From Maniola hyperantus (lineage: Eukaryota > Arthropoda > Insecta > Lepidoptera > Nymphalidae), in contig NC_048542.1 of assembly GCF_902806685.2 (NCBI RefSeq), positions 6,370,533 to 6,434,532 on the forward strand: 64,000 nt of DNA, in the 5' to 3' direction. The notes below the pieces were generated by a model that had not been told where the DNA came from, did no database searches, and saw only the letters and a list, made by a program, of their open reading frames with translations. Shown piece by piece: positions 35,301 to 44,100 of this stretch. The stretch's first letter is position 1; every line of letters starts with the position of its first letter. Both the position numbers and the translations under genes were made by a program.

Positions 35301-36059
35301 CCCTAAAAATCAATCTGGTCTTGCACCTGTGCAGCAGATCTATTTGGTGCTACACTAAGTGCAATGCAGCAACAGGTGTATTTATCAATAATCCTTGGTC
35401 TGCTAAACACATCTCCACTTTGGTTGAAACCTTAATCTCATTTAAGTTTACATGTTTTTGATCACAATTATTCACATGCCTAATAAGCAATCCTGAAGTC
35501 TAGATTAGAATCTGTATGGTTAGATACTTATTCACTCTTATTTGAAGGTTTGAAAGTTCTCAAGTTACATATGGTTGGCTTGATTATTGTGAAGATTATG
35601 ATTGTTTTTAAAGATTTTTTTTTTTAATCCAAATAAACTTTTACAGTACGCTGCCGAAAATAATGTACATCAGCCTTTAGAATGACATTTCGGCTTTGTA
35701 GAGCGTTCTCTTCCACTCATACCTATATGAAGTTTTGTCAGTCTCAATGACAGGGACAACGCTATACATATTTGCTTTCTCCTTCATAAGGTTTATGTAC
35801 ATTACTTTTGGCACCGTACAAGTACTTTTGAATCGTCAAATGTTTCTACCACTGGTTCCATACCATAGCACGAGTTCTAGAAAGTACTTCTTACCTCCTG
35901 TAAAATCCTACGTATTGCCTCTCGTGGTGCATCATCATAGTTCTGTGGGTCCACTGACAACAGTTTCATAACCCGTATTTTGCCATTTGGGCAAGACGCA
36001 AACACATCTGTGAAAGTGCCTCCTCTATCTATTGCAAACTGAAAGCCCTTTGAACCCAT
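17334..36059 (-). CDS. OPLAH: 5-oxoprolinase (ATP-hydrolysing), complete, 28 exons
   Basis: Converts 5-oxo-L-proline plus ATP to L-glutamate in the gamma-glutamyl (glutathione) cycle; cytosolic. Exons in transcript order: 35895-36059, 34726-34917, 33954-34242, 33136-33337, 32496-32593, 31861-31968, 31094-31246, 30386-30525, 30025-30092, 29385-29518, 28508-28659, 27567-27712, 26694-26835, 25742-25874, 25392-25536, 24572-24719, 23661-23773, 22762-22937, 22516-22613, 22132-22242, 21597-21730, 20794-20905, 20562-20693, 20210-20302, 19648-19783, 18962-19069, 18498-18595, 17334-17483. They sum to 3876 nt, 1291 aa plus stop (human 1288). The N-terminal hydantoinase A half has DRGGTFTDV at residues 11-19, IRMGTTVATNALLERKG, FDMGGTSTDVSRYAG at about 317, GPACYRKGGPLTVTDANL and CFGGAGGQHA. 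The hydantoinase B half has IFSHRFMSIAEQMGR, SRGHHADIGG-TPGSMPPHS, NLSDNLSDL-AQVAANQRGI, FGNLNAPRA-like WGNLNAPRA and PGGGGYG. A TAA codon immediately precedes the ATG, and a CAG acceptor just upstream (36066-36068) suggests a 5' UTR intron. Confidence 0.96.
17583..18121. repeat. Tandemly doubled AT-rich foldback element in the last OPLAH intron
   Basis: Two related units, 17583-17869 and 17871-18121. Each starts with a TCTAAACT-AATTTAGAGTATCTG block and ends with a TACTCTAAAAT block, with CCGATTCT / AGAATCGG ends on the first unit. Internal AAATTTAAACA and GTGCACA blocks recur. It looks like a MITE that duplicated head to tail. Confidence 0.65.
21041..21175. mobile_element. Palindromic MITE family A copy (OPLAH intron 21)
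   Basis: TATAGTACGCGACAGGTTGA at the left and a diverged CAACCAGTCACGC end at the right, with the usual CGCCCCGCACACCCGCA core. Confidence 0.75.
22351..22510. mobile_element. Palindromic MITE family A copy abutting the OPLAH exon 19 donor
   Basis: The inverted ends ACAGTTCGCGACAGATCGA and TCGACCTGTCGCGTACTATA enclose a core with two GCGGGG/CCCCGC blocks. On the minus strand exon 19 ends at 22516 and the intron begins GTATG; the element starts at the next bases (22510), leaving only five bases of intron before it. Confidence 0.85.
22951..23175 (+). mobile_element. Lep1-like repeat (OPLAH intron 17)
   Basis: CCATATTATAAATGCGAAAG start and GCGGGCATCAGCTAGT end, antisense to OPLAH. It begins 14 bp from the exon 18 acceptor. 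A more diverged relative follows at about 23203-23470. Confidence 0.65.
24232..24541. mobile_element. MITE with 21-bp terminal inverted repeats and GCGC-rich core
   Basis: TAAGGGCGGTTTCAGACTAG at the left and CTAGTCTGAAACCGCCCTTA at the right, 310 bp overall, in OPLAH intron 16. The interior contains many GCGC(T/G)TA and CGCGTATACG blocks in both orientations and is much richer in CpG than its surroundings. No transposase frame is present. Confidence 0.85.
24841..25020. mobile_element. 180-bp MITE with long inverted ends (OPLAH intron 15)
   Basis: CTTAATGGGCAGATTACACC and GGTGTAATCTGCCCATAAG ends, continuing inward through TACCGA-TACCGAGTA, leaving a small CTCGGCCGAG-containing centre. Confidence 0.85.
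25197..25370. mobile_element. Foldback MITE family D copy (OPLAH intron 15)
   Basis: GACAGGTCTAAATTGATTGC and the complementary GAATTAAGACCTGTC enclose CTATCACTTTCAC. It ends 22 bp short of the exon 15 donor. Confidence 0.55.
27037..27165. mobile_element. Palindromic MITE family A copy with a 14-G run (OPLAH intron 12)
   Basis: Ends TATAGTCCGCGACAGGATGA and TTTCAACCTGTCGCGTACTATA. The core is interrupted by an uninterrupted G14 tract at 27077-27090. Confidence 0.8.
27741..27915 (+). mobile_element. Lep1-like repeat (OPLAH intron 11)
   Basis: CCCATATTATAAATGCTAAAG start and GGGGGCATCAGCTAGT end, adjacent to exon 12. Confidence 0.65.
28043..28325. mobile_element. Palindromic MITE family A copy expanded by a CCAT microsatellite
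   Basis: Left end TATAGTACGCGACGGGTCGA, right end CATCTCGACGTGTCGCGTA. Between the core and right end lies an imperfect (CCAT)n stretch (about 28188-28272) that lengthens this copy to about 280 bp. It sits in OPLAH intron 11. Confidence 0.75.
28377..28452. repeat. Tandem duplication 2 x 38 bp (OPLAH intron 11)
   Basis: CTTTCCAAGGTA(C/T)TGATTT through TTTACGGT occurs at 28377 and again at 28415 with one difference. Confidence 0.85.
29352..29385. repeat. Partial copy of OPLAH exon 10 at its own donor site
   Basis: AGCCAGTGCGTGTGTGCGTG at 29351-29370 (intron) repeats the exonic stretch at 29470-29489, and the match continues through CG(C/T)CGTAAAC. The exon 10 donor (29384) lies at the edge of this duplicate. 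Confidence 0.75.
31351..31538. mobile_element. MITE with CGGGGTGATTACGTAA ends (OPLAH intron 6)
   Basis: TGCGGGGTGATTACGTAA at 31351 and ATACGTAATCACCCCGCC at 31521-31538 form inverted ends about 187 bp apart. It is inserted into another repeat whose ACGGAGA / TCTCCGT sequence flanks both sides. A sibling of that outer repeat (TACGACACCCGCGGGAAGAG) is at about 58840-58920. Confidence 0.65.
32000..32100. mobile_element. Palindromic MITE family A copy, short (OPLAH intron 5)
   Basis: Ends GTATAGTCCGCGACAGGTCG and CAATCTGTCGCGTACTATAC with most of the core deleted. It lies 32 bp upstream of OPLAH exon 6, near that exon's acceptor. Confidence 0.8.
32810..32895. repeat. 86-nt perfect-stem hairpin (OPLAH intron 4)
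   Basis: GATATACAAGGAACCAT at 32810-32826 is complementary to ATGGTTCCTTGTATATC at 32879-32895. After one mismatch the stem continues with AGCTTA and ATTTGC, leaving a 27-nt loop. It sits inside a diverged dispersed repeat. It may be a tiny MITE or a precursor-like RNA hairpin. Confidence 0.7.
33363..33530. mobile_element. Palindromic MITE family A copy (OPLAH intron 3)
   Basis: Ends CTATAGTTCGCAACAGGTCG and AACCTGTCGCGAACTATAG, full GC-rich core. It lies about 26 bp upstream of exon 4's acceptor on the minus strand. Confidence 0.8.
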
Positions 36060-37706
36060 TTATACCTGAAAATTAATAAAATTCATAATAGTTATACCTT
36101 GCATATACATACTGATTAGATTTTAAACTAGTGAAATTATGGAGAAAGTTCAAAAGTCATCTGTTAAGAAAGGGCAGTAGCTACTTTGCTTATCTATATT
36201 TTACTCGCTTTTGCATTAATGGCACTAGATCAGAAAACTTCATGGAAGTGCTAACAACAATTTTATTACTGTGATAATAATAATAATAAATAAGCTTTTT
36301 ATTTCCATCTTGACATTTCACAAACTTCATGTGTTTAGATACTTCTTTATATTTTACAAACAAACACACAAACATTGATTAATTATAAGATTAACATAAA
36401 TTACCTCCTTTAAATTGAGAAACAGTGTAGACAATAACTTATATGTAACACTATTTATGTCACTGACAGACTACTGATACTGTATTGTAGTACAGGATTC
36501 AATTCATAATCTTATCAAACTTAAACAAAACATTGAGACATTATTATGTAATAGTGATATAAAAAATAAATAGTGTAATTATTTCTTATTAGAATAAGGT
36601 ATTGTTTGTAATAATTTATTAGTTACAGATGATAAGACTTGAGTTTAATATATCCACTATCTATAATTTTATTATCTCAAGACTAGATGCCTACAACTTG
36701 TCCATGTGGATTTCGTTTTATTAAATCCCAAGGGAATTCTTTGATTTTCTGGGATAAAAAGTAGCCTATATCCATAAATAGGACACAAGTTATCTTTATA
36801 CCTTTCAACAAATCAACAAAACCAGTTCAATAGATGGGCTATGAAAATCCAGCAGAGACAAACAGAAGACACACTTTTACATTTATAATATTAGTCAGGA
36901 TTATTACAGTAGAAGAAACTGATTATATCAACATACAGCTTGAGAAACTTAAGATTTTACAGATAAGCTTCACACTGTAGTGTAGGATATTAAGAAATTC
37001 CAATAGGATTTAAAATATGTGTGTTCCATACCCATACCACCAATTCACGGTTTACCGATTTATGCCTCTACTTGTGCTATAAGACAGTGTTACATGCCAA
37101 ATTTCATGATTCTAGGACAACGTATAATATATATAAAGTACCCTATAGGTTTTAATTCCGTAGACTGGTCTTGACTCTTGACAGACACAACAGATAGACA
37201 ACAAATTGTTTCTACAAGCGTCCCTTTTTTTCTTTGGGGATATAGATTATTAGGGAACCCTACAAATGGCTTTGAGAGCTTTGTTGAAGCTAACATTTGT
37301 AGATTTGCTTCCTATAGATATTTATGCATCACAAAATATAATATGCACCTAGTCAATATCATCTAATTGCCAGCCTAAATTGAGCACAGGTCTCAGAATA
37401 CAAAGGGCTAGATCATACCCAGCTTGTAGACCACCACACTGGCTAAGTATAGATTGGCAGACTTTACACACCTTTAAGAAAGACAGGAGAACTATCAGTC
37501 ATGTAATTTCCTCTTACTTATATTATATTAAAAGGGACAAAAGTTTGTAACTCCGAAAAGGAGGTGAGTATACGAGATCGGAACCCCAGATCTCCCCAAA
37601 CAGGAGGCCGATATATCCGCTTAGCAGCAGAATTATACACACTGCGCCAGTTATCTCGATGATATTAGCCCAATATCCCCAATATTAGGATGTTAATGGG
37701 GCCGAT

Positions 37707-37845
37707 TCTCTAGTACACAATCTCTAAACTAAACTAAATTAACAGGTCTAAATCTAGTGCTTTCCTTTTCCGCAAGCAACATTATGAAAGGGATAGCAAT
37801 AGATTTAGACGTGATATTTTAGTTTAGTTTAGAGATTGTGTACAA
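37707..37845. mobile_element. Foldback MITE family D, best copy (OPLAH-NSUN2 gap)
   Basis: Terminal inverted repeats ACACAATCTCTAAACTAAACT and AGTTTAGTTTAGAGATTGTGT are nearly perfect. The interior reads CAGGTCTAAATCTAGTGCTTTCC and later GAAAGGGATAGCAATAGATTTAGAC, itself partly palindromic. Confidence 0.75.
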
Positions 37846-37902
37846 AGGAATTAGCCACATTATCACAGATTGTTAAGTATGGGTTCAAACTTCAAAGCAC
37901 CC

Positions 37903-38082
37903 GCACCTCGATTGCGGGAAACTTGCATCAATCATTATTACAATCTCAATTGTTCTGATTGGCTAAATTTGTGTGATTCTTGTTGCAACAATGCATTGTT
38001 GCCAATAGTGAGCGAGCGTCAACCAATCAGAGGTGATTGCGATCGTGACATTGTAGCTGCCATTCTCCCGCAATCGAGGTGC
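37903..38082. mobile_element. 180-bp MITE with perfect 16-bp terminal inverted repeats
   Basis: GCACCTCGATTGCGGG at 37903 and CCCGCAATCGAGGTGC at 38067-38082. The interior matches, in reverse, the 174-bp tandem units at 10851-11198, which lack these exact ends. Confidence 0.85.
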
Positions 38083-38275
38083 TGATGTTTCAAAGTTATT
38101 GATGGCTTTACGTTTACTTACCTGTTTCTACTGTTCTACAATGTCAGGAAGATTATTTTAAAAAATTATGTTTGTTTATACGGTTCACGGTTGTTATTTA
38201 GATTTTGAAGATTTTTGCAATGTTTTGAAGTTTGAACAAACAAATAACATTTTTTAAACTGGTTTTACAAAAGAG

Positions 38276-40986
38276 TATATCTCGACTCTAGTATCATAAG
38301 GTCGGATGTGGATTTTTGCTACTTTTCAGGAGAGCCAAAACAAAAATGCTAGGGAAATCGGGTCATAATTTCTAAACTACTAGAGATACAATTTCAGTTG
38401 TTTTTGTAATATTTAACACTTACCTGTATCTATCATTAACCATTACTAGAAATACTTTATCATTAATAAATAAAATATAAACTCACAATTTCTTCAAAAT
38501 GGACGATATGCGACTTTATGCTGGTAATATTCGTAACTGTGCTAAAAAATTGTGTGCATAAGTTGTAAACCGACTTTATGGCTGCAATTTTTACTATTAC
38601 AAATTTGAAATAAAAGTCGGATCTATTACTTAATATTTCATAATACGTCTTAACTGATTATACATAAGTAATATTCGGACAAAAGATCACAGTAGTTATC
38701 TCACAAAAATCATTTAGGAGTTTTGTGAGATAGCAACAATGTACCTATCTGATTTTTCTGAAACTGATTAGTTAGATCTGAAACATAATAATTGCATTCG
38801 CCCGATAGTCTGACCATTGCATCCGTGTAAACCTTGTGACTTCTGAATGAATGAAAATAACATTTACAAATTCACAAATAAAGCCCATTAATTAAAAACA
38901 ACGGCCAAAAATTGGAAAAAACAATACAAAGTAATTAGAAACCTACAGTGGGCCAAACATTTTTTGTGGAATTGCATACATTGCGGTTACATCAATATAG
39001 AAATCTAAGACATGCCAACATAGCCTGATTTTCCTTATAATGATTAGGTACGTAGCAGGTACCTACTGCAAAAGTTGGTTATATTTTACAGTGGATAATG
39101 GTTTCTCATTATGTCGTATATTGGGCGAAAGCGGGGAAGAATTTTAAGTTTATATGTACCTATAACATACTAATGAAATACAAAAAAGTCTTCTTTAAAG
39201 TAGTTTTTATAAAATAATAACACCCAGCATTATTGCGTTAGTTGTAGCCAGGTAATATATTCCGAAATCTCAAAATCCCCGCCGTTCTTATTTTTTTTTT
39301 TATATAACAAACGGTCCTGATATATCACCTTTGTAAAGGGATGTGGTCTTTAAAAATATGTTGTAGTGCCAAATCAAACTTATCAAAAAGTTTTGTTTCC
39401 TTCGCATGTTCTTGTAAACTGTGACCCATCTCTTAGTTTAGTAATCTGCATTGTTTTCAGCTGTTCCCTTTTTTTCTATTTGTGCATGGATGACATCTTA
39501 CTCCACGTAGGTACATGTTGCATTTTAGCATAAAGCTTGTGATTTATCACCTTTTAGTGTGGTAATCCTTATAATAATCATAAGTAAGCCATAACGATTA
39601 TCATGCTCCGATTATGACCGACACAATTATCAGACCACAAAGTCAATTCTTCAACAATTTCGAGAATACTTTGTTTCTTCTCTAGTAGATTAATGAAATA
39701 AGACAAGATACTGTTTTATTCCTTCCGCTGCAGCTGGTTTTTTCAGACTACATTAAAGTAGCAACACTGCTGGTAGCATCATGAATCGTTTTTAAGGTGC
39801 AGAAACTACGCAGGTATAAGGATTTACTGTTAGTCAAATCCGGCATTGCCACTTTTGTAATAAAAAAAATACTTTCTGCTTTTTTGAAAATTCCATTGCT
39901 TCTGTTTCGACTGTTCTTTTTAACAGATACTTTTTTAAACTGTTTCTTTCGTGTTTTAGTTAAGTTTTTTATTTTTTTTTACTTTCACTTTTATTAGTTG
40001 TTTAATTAATAAATTAATTTATACTACATATATATTTCAATTAACATAATCTAAAGCTTCCTATAATTAGGAATGTTTCGTTAGAATCACTATCATCACA
40101 TATTGTAGGTGCCTTATAATTTCTGCTCTCGATTAATATCAAAACCGGTCGATTATAAGACGGGTAAAGAAGAAAAAAATTGATTAGGTACTCTAATTTT
40201 TTAAGGCTACCTTAAAAACTAGGGCAATAAATTTTTGAACTGATGATTTTGAACTATGATTCATATAAAACACCATAAATGCACGGTTTTTGCTTAGTGG
40301 GGTATTATTATAATATATTTTTAGATTTCCATGGTGTGATTTTCGTGGTCCTAAAAGATTTTCTAGTCTACATTTTCAAAATGTCTTCAGCTTTATTCTG
40401 GCTCTTTACTTTTTTCCCGCAGTTTAGTCCAAAATTTTGGTGAAATAGGATGGATCTCTTACCTATTAATCACATCAACTTTAATGTAGTCACAAACAAA
40501 AAGCTTTATTTCAACTTACTTCCATGAATTTTATTGCAAAATTATTTATATTACAAGGCAAAAAGTCTTAAATGATTCACAGTCCAAATATTAATACAAA
40601 AAATTCGAAGCATAACATCTGTTGTGATTTTACCTAACAAAATTATTACATATTTTAGAAGCAGAAGTGCGTAACTGCAGTACCAGCTATTATTACCAAT
40701 AAACTTATTTCGTAGCATAATGGTCGAACTCAAAATACACCTATCATTTTTCTCCATTGCTTTGGTGCATACATACGCAAGTCAAAAAATATAATTATGG
40801 TTCTCCAAATTTTTAAAATGTGTTCAGATACGACATTATGCATGTATTTATCTTTGCAACGAAAAGAGATAGAAATACTGGTGTCAGCTTGGCAGAAAGA
40901 GCCCGAAATGCTCATTACCTTTATGTAAAAAAGTGAGTTTGGTCGGAAGTACACATCCGACCTTATGATACTAGAGTCGAGATATA
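38276..40986. mobile_element. 2.7-kb element bounded by perfect 35-bp terminal inverted repeats
   Basis: The 35 bases at 38276-38310 (TATATCTCGACTCTAGTATC...) are exactly complementary to 40952-40986 (...GATACTAGAGTCGAGATATA). TA dinucleotides at both edges fit a TA target duplication. The interior is very AT-rich; no transposase with a recognisable catalytic motif is seen and the longest open frames are under about 75 codons, so it is probably a decayed or non-autonomous DNA transposon. It fills most of the gap between OPLAH and NSUN2 and ends 164 bp before the NSUN2 ATG. Confidence 0.8.
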
Positions 40987-41150
40987 ATCACTACGTTTCA
41001 GGTTTTACGGCTCTGGGTTCTAGCCTAAACAAATAACAGTAGCACTTTTATTTCTGGTCGGTGGTTGCGCGGATGATTATCTTGAATTGAATGCTTTTCT
41101 GTTATTTTGCACAGAAAAGATTTGTTTCACTTGGCGAATATCTGAGAAGA

Positions 41151-44100
41151 ATGGGTCGTCGAAACCGTAACGTTAATAAATTCGCTCAAAGGAAGAGGGA
41201 TCGCAAAGAACAGGTTAATAAATCGTAATGTTTTATGCTTTTCATATTATGCTTTTATAAAACAAGTATGTATGAGTTTTAAAATTGTATTTTTGTATTC
41301 TAAAGGAAAAAAACCGCCAAGAAAACCCGGCACCCGATACTCGCAGGCACTACGAAGACATTGTACGCGAAAATGCGAATTTTGAGGAATATTACAAGGT
41401 AAATAAAATATTGAGGTTATATTTTTATCTGTTATGAACGCGGGCTCAGCTTAGTATTGCGCCCGCGGCGGAGGGGGTAAGAGGGGGGTCGGTGTTAGGG
41501 GGTGTGTACCCTCCCTGTAAGCCATAAACGGCGATTCGTAATAGTTTACGAGATACCTATTAGTTTTTAAATTTTCAAATTTCTAGATTAGTTTTACCGA
41601 AATTTGAGCTGCACTCTTCGTAGTTCAGCGGCGAGGGAGTAGAGAAATTGAGGGGCTAGGGGCTAGGGGAACATCACTCCTCTTACCCCTCCCCTTCAAC
41701 TAAGAAGAGTTCAGTAGAAGAATAAAAATATCCCAGAACAAAATGTAATCACCCAGACTCCAAGCAGTCTTGTCTGCCCTACCATAGTACCATAAGTCCT
41801 TACTATTGGTTGAGTGAGAAGCCCCCCCCCCCCCCCCCCCCCGTGATTTAATATTGGGAATGGAAACAAGCTAATCAAACACATTTTTACATCATCAAAA
41901 GGCTATTTTTTCTTTCAAGGTTCAAAAAGTATGCCCAGAAGATCAATGGGAAGATTTCATGAAAAGTATTAGGGATAACCTGCCTACAGCATTCAGGATA
42001 ACAGGTTCTAAATATGAGGCAAGCGCCTTGCTGAAAATTGTAACAAGTGAATATTTCTCTGAGATACTAAACATGAAGTTAAAAGTGGAGGGAAAGGATG
42101 ATGAAGAGGAAATAAAGCCCATTAATTTACCTTGGTAAGTTCATCCTGGACTGACTTAATAGATTTATGCTGGATGATGGACTGAGTAGGAATAGTATGA
42201 GTATATAATATAAATATTGTAATATTGTAAAATAGTAATATTGTTCCTTAGTAGGAAAGCACTGCAAAGCTTATTTTGCCACACTTTATCAACAATGTCC
42301 AATCTGATTCAAATACAGTTGAAAGCAATGAAATGACCACATTATCTAACCAGTGATTCATCTGGTAATTTGTTTTCGAAAACTTTATGAAAAAAATTCA
42401 AAATATAAGGAATATAGGTATCCAGGAGGCCTAGCGTGGCAACTGCGCCTATCACGCATGGACATCCGTCGAAATGAAGCACTATACCGTCTCCACAACT
42501 TCCTCGTAGCGGAGACTGCGGCTGGCGGAGTGTCGAGGCAGGAAACTGTTTCCATGATACCCCCAGTTGTTCTACAAGTACAATCTCATCATAAGGTTAG
42601 ATAACATTATCATCATCATTATCTCAATCTATCGTCGGTGCACTACTGAGTATGGGTCTCCTCTCAGAATGAAAGGCTTTAGGGTTCACCATCCTGGCCA
42701 AGTGGATACTGACAGACTACACACACTTTTGAGAACATTATGGAGAACTCTCAGACATGCAAGTTTCCCCAGGATGTTTTCATTGATGCAAGTAACATTG
42801 AATTGCTTAAATTTCACATAACTTCGAAAAGTTAGAGGTGCATGTCTGGTATAGTAGTATAAGTAAATATTATATTCACGAGTTATATCTATAGTACGCG
42901 ACAAGTCGAGATGCCAATCGGGGAGGGAATGCCTTGCGCAACCGCACAGCCCCTGCGCTAACACAGTGCGGGCGAGCGCGGGTGACGTGCAGGTGTGCAG
43001 GGCGTCCCCCCCCCCCCTCATACCCCGATTGCCATCTCAACCTGTCGCGAACTATACTTTTAACAAACCCTTTTTTAGGTGTTAGATATGTGTGCAGCGC
43101 CAGGCTCAAAAACTGCACAACTCATAGAATTTTTGCATTCAGATGAAGATAAAACTCCTACTGGTAAATATTGCTTAATATAACCTACTAGAACTAGATG
43201 ATGCCGCGATTTCGTCTGTGTGAATTTAGGTTCTTTAAGTACCTGTGCGACTCTGAGTTTCCGGGACGAAAAGTACTGTGTAAACATAGTCCCGGGATCC
43301 TTTCGGATTTATACTCGTAATATTAGTATGGATTAAGTTTCAGGCTATGATCTATTAGAGCATCCTTTGACTTTGCTCATACTTAAGTTTCAGTAAGTCC
43401 ACAGGCCACCACCACACATTGTCTTGTTCACGTGACTTTTGAGTCCACCAATCACAACAAAGCATTCTCCTCTGTCTGTCTCCTGCGAAAATTTTACGAT
43501 TTTAGTTTCATGCAAAACCTTGTAGGTATACTCCTCGTACTCCTGAGGTTGAATTCTCTGTGCGTAAGTCTAATGTCGTTGTCGCGCTTCGAGGTGTGCC
43601 GTGTTTCTTACAATGCGACTTTGATAAAGACAGATTATTGTTCTCAGGCTTTGTAATCGCGAATGACGTGGACAACAGCCGGTGTTACATGTTGGTGCAT
43701 CAGGCCAAAAGGCTCAACTCCCCGTGCATTGTGATAACCAATCACGATTCAGCTTTCATGCCAACTTTGCTCGTCACTGATGATCAGGTGAAAAATAGTT
43801 CTAATAAGGATGTCTTACGTTGCGAATAACACCTGTAAAATATAAAAGAATAAGCTGACTAAAAATCCTGTGGATAATAGATAGGTGTTTCAGATATTCC
43901 ACTTTCACGACGAAGATAACCATACATCATTATATCAACCTATTGTTGGCCCACTACTGAGTACTACTAAGTACGGGTCTCCTGGGCCATTGGTAGACTG
44001 ACACTGCAAATTGGCAGACTTCACACACTTTTGAGAACATTATATGGGGAATTCTCAGGCATGCAGGTTTCCTTACGATGTTTTCCTTCAACATTATAGC

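Larger units (their letters stand above)
36060..38275. other. Intergenic 5' flank of OPLAH
   Basis: No gene seen. A CAG acceptor-like site at 36066-36068 just before the OPLAH ATG suggests a noncoding first exon upstream. The stretch holds a degraded dispersed repeat (36680-36905), a GGTTCCGTACC-family copy, a SINE, a family D foldback and the inverted-ended element at 37903-38082. Confidence 0.5.
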
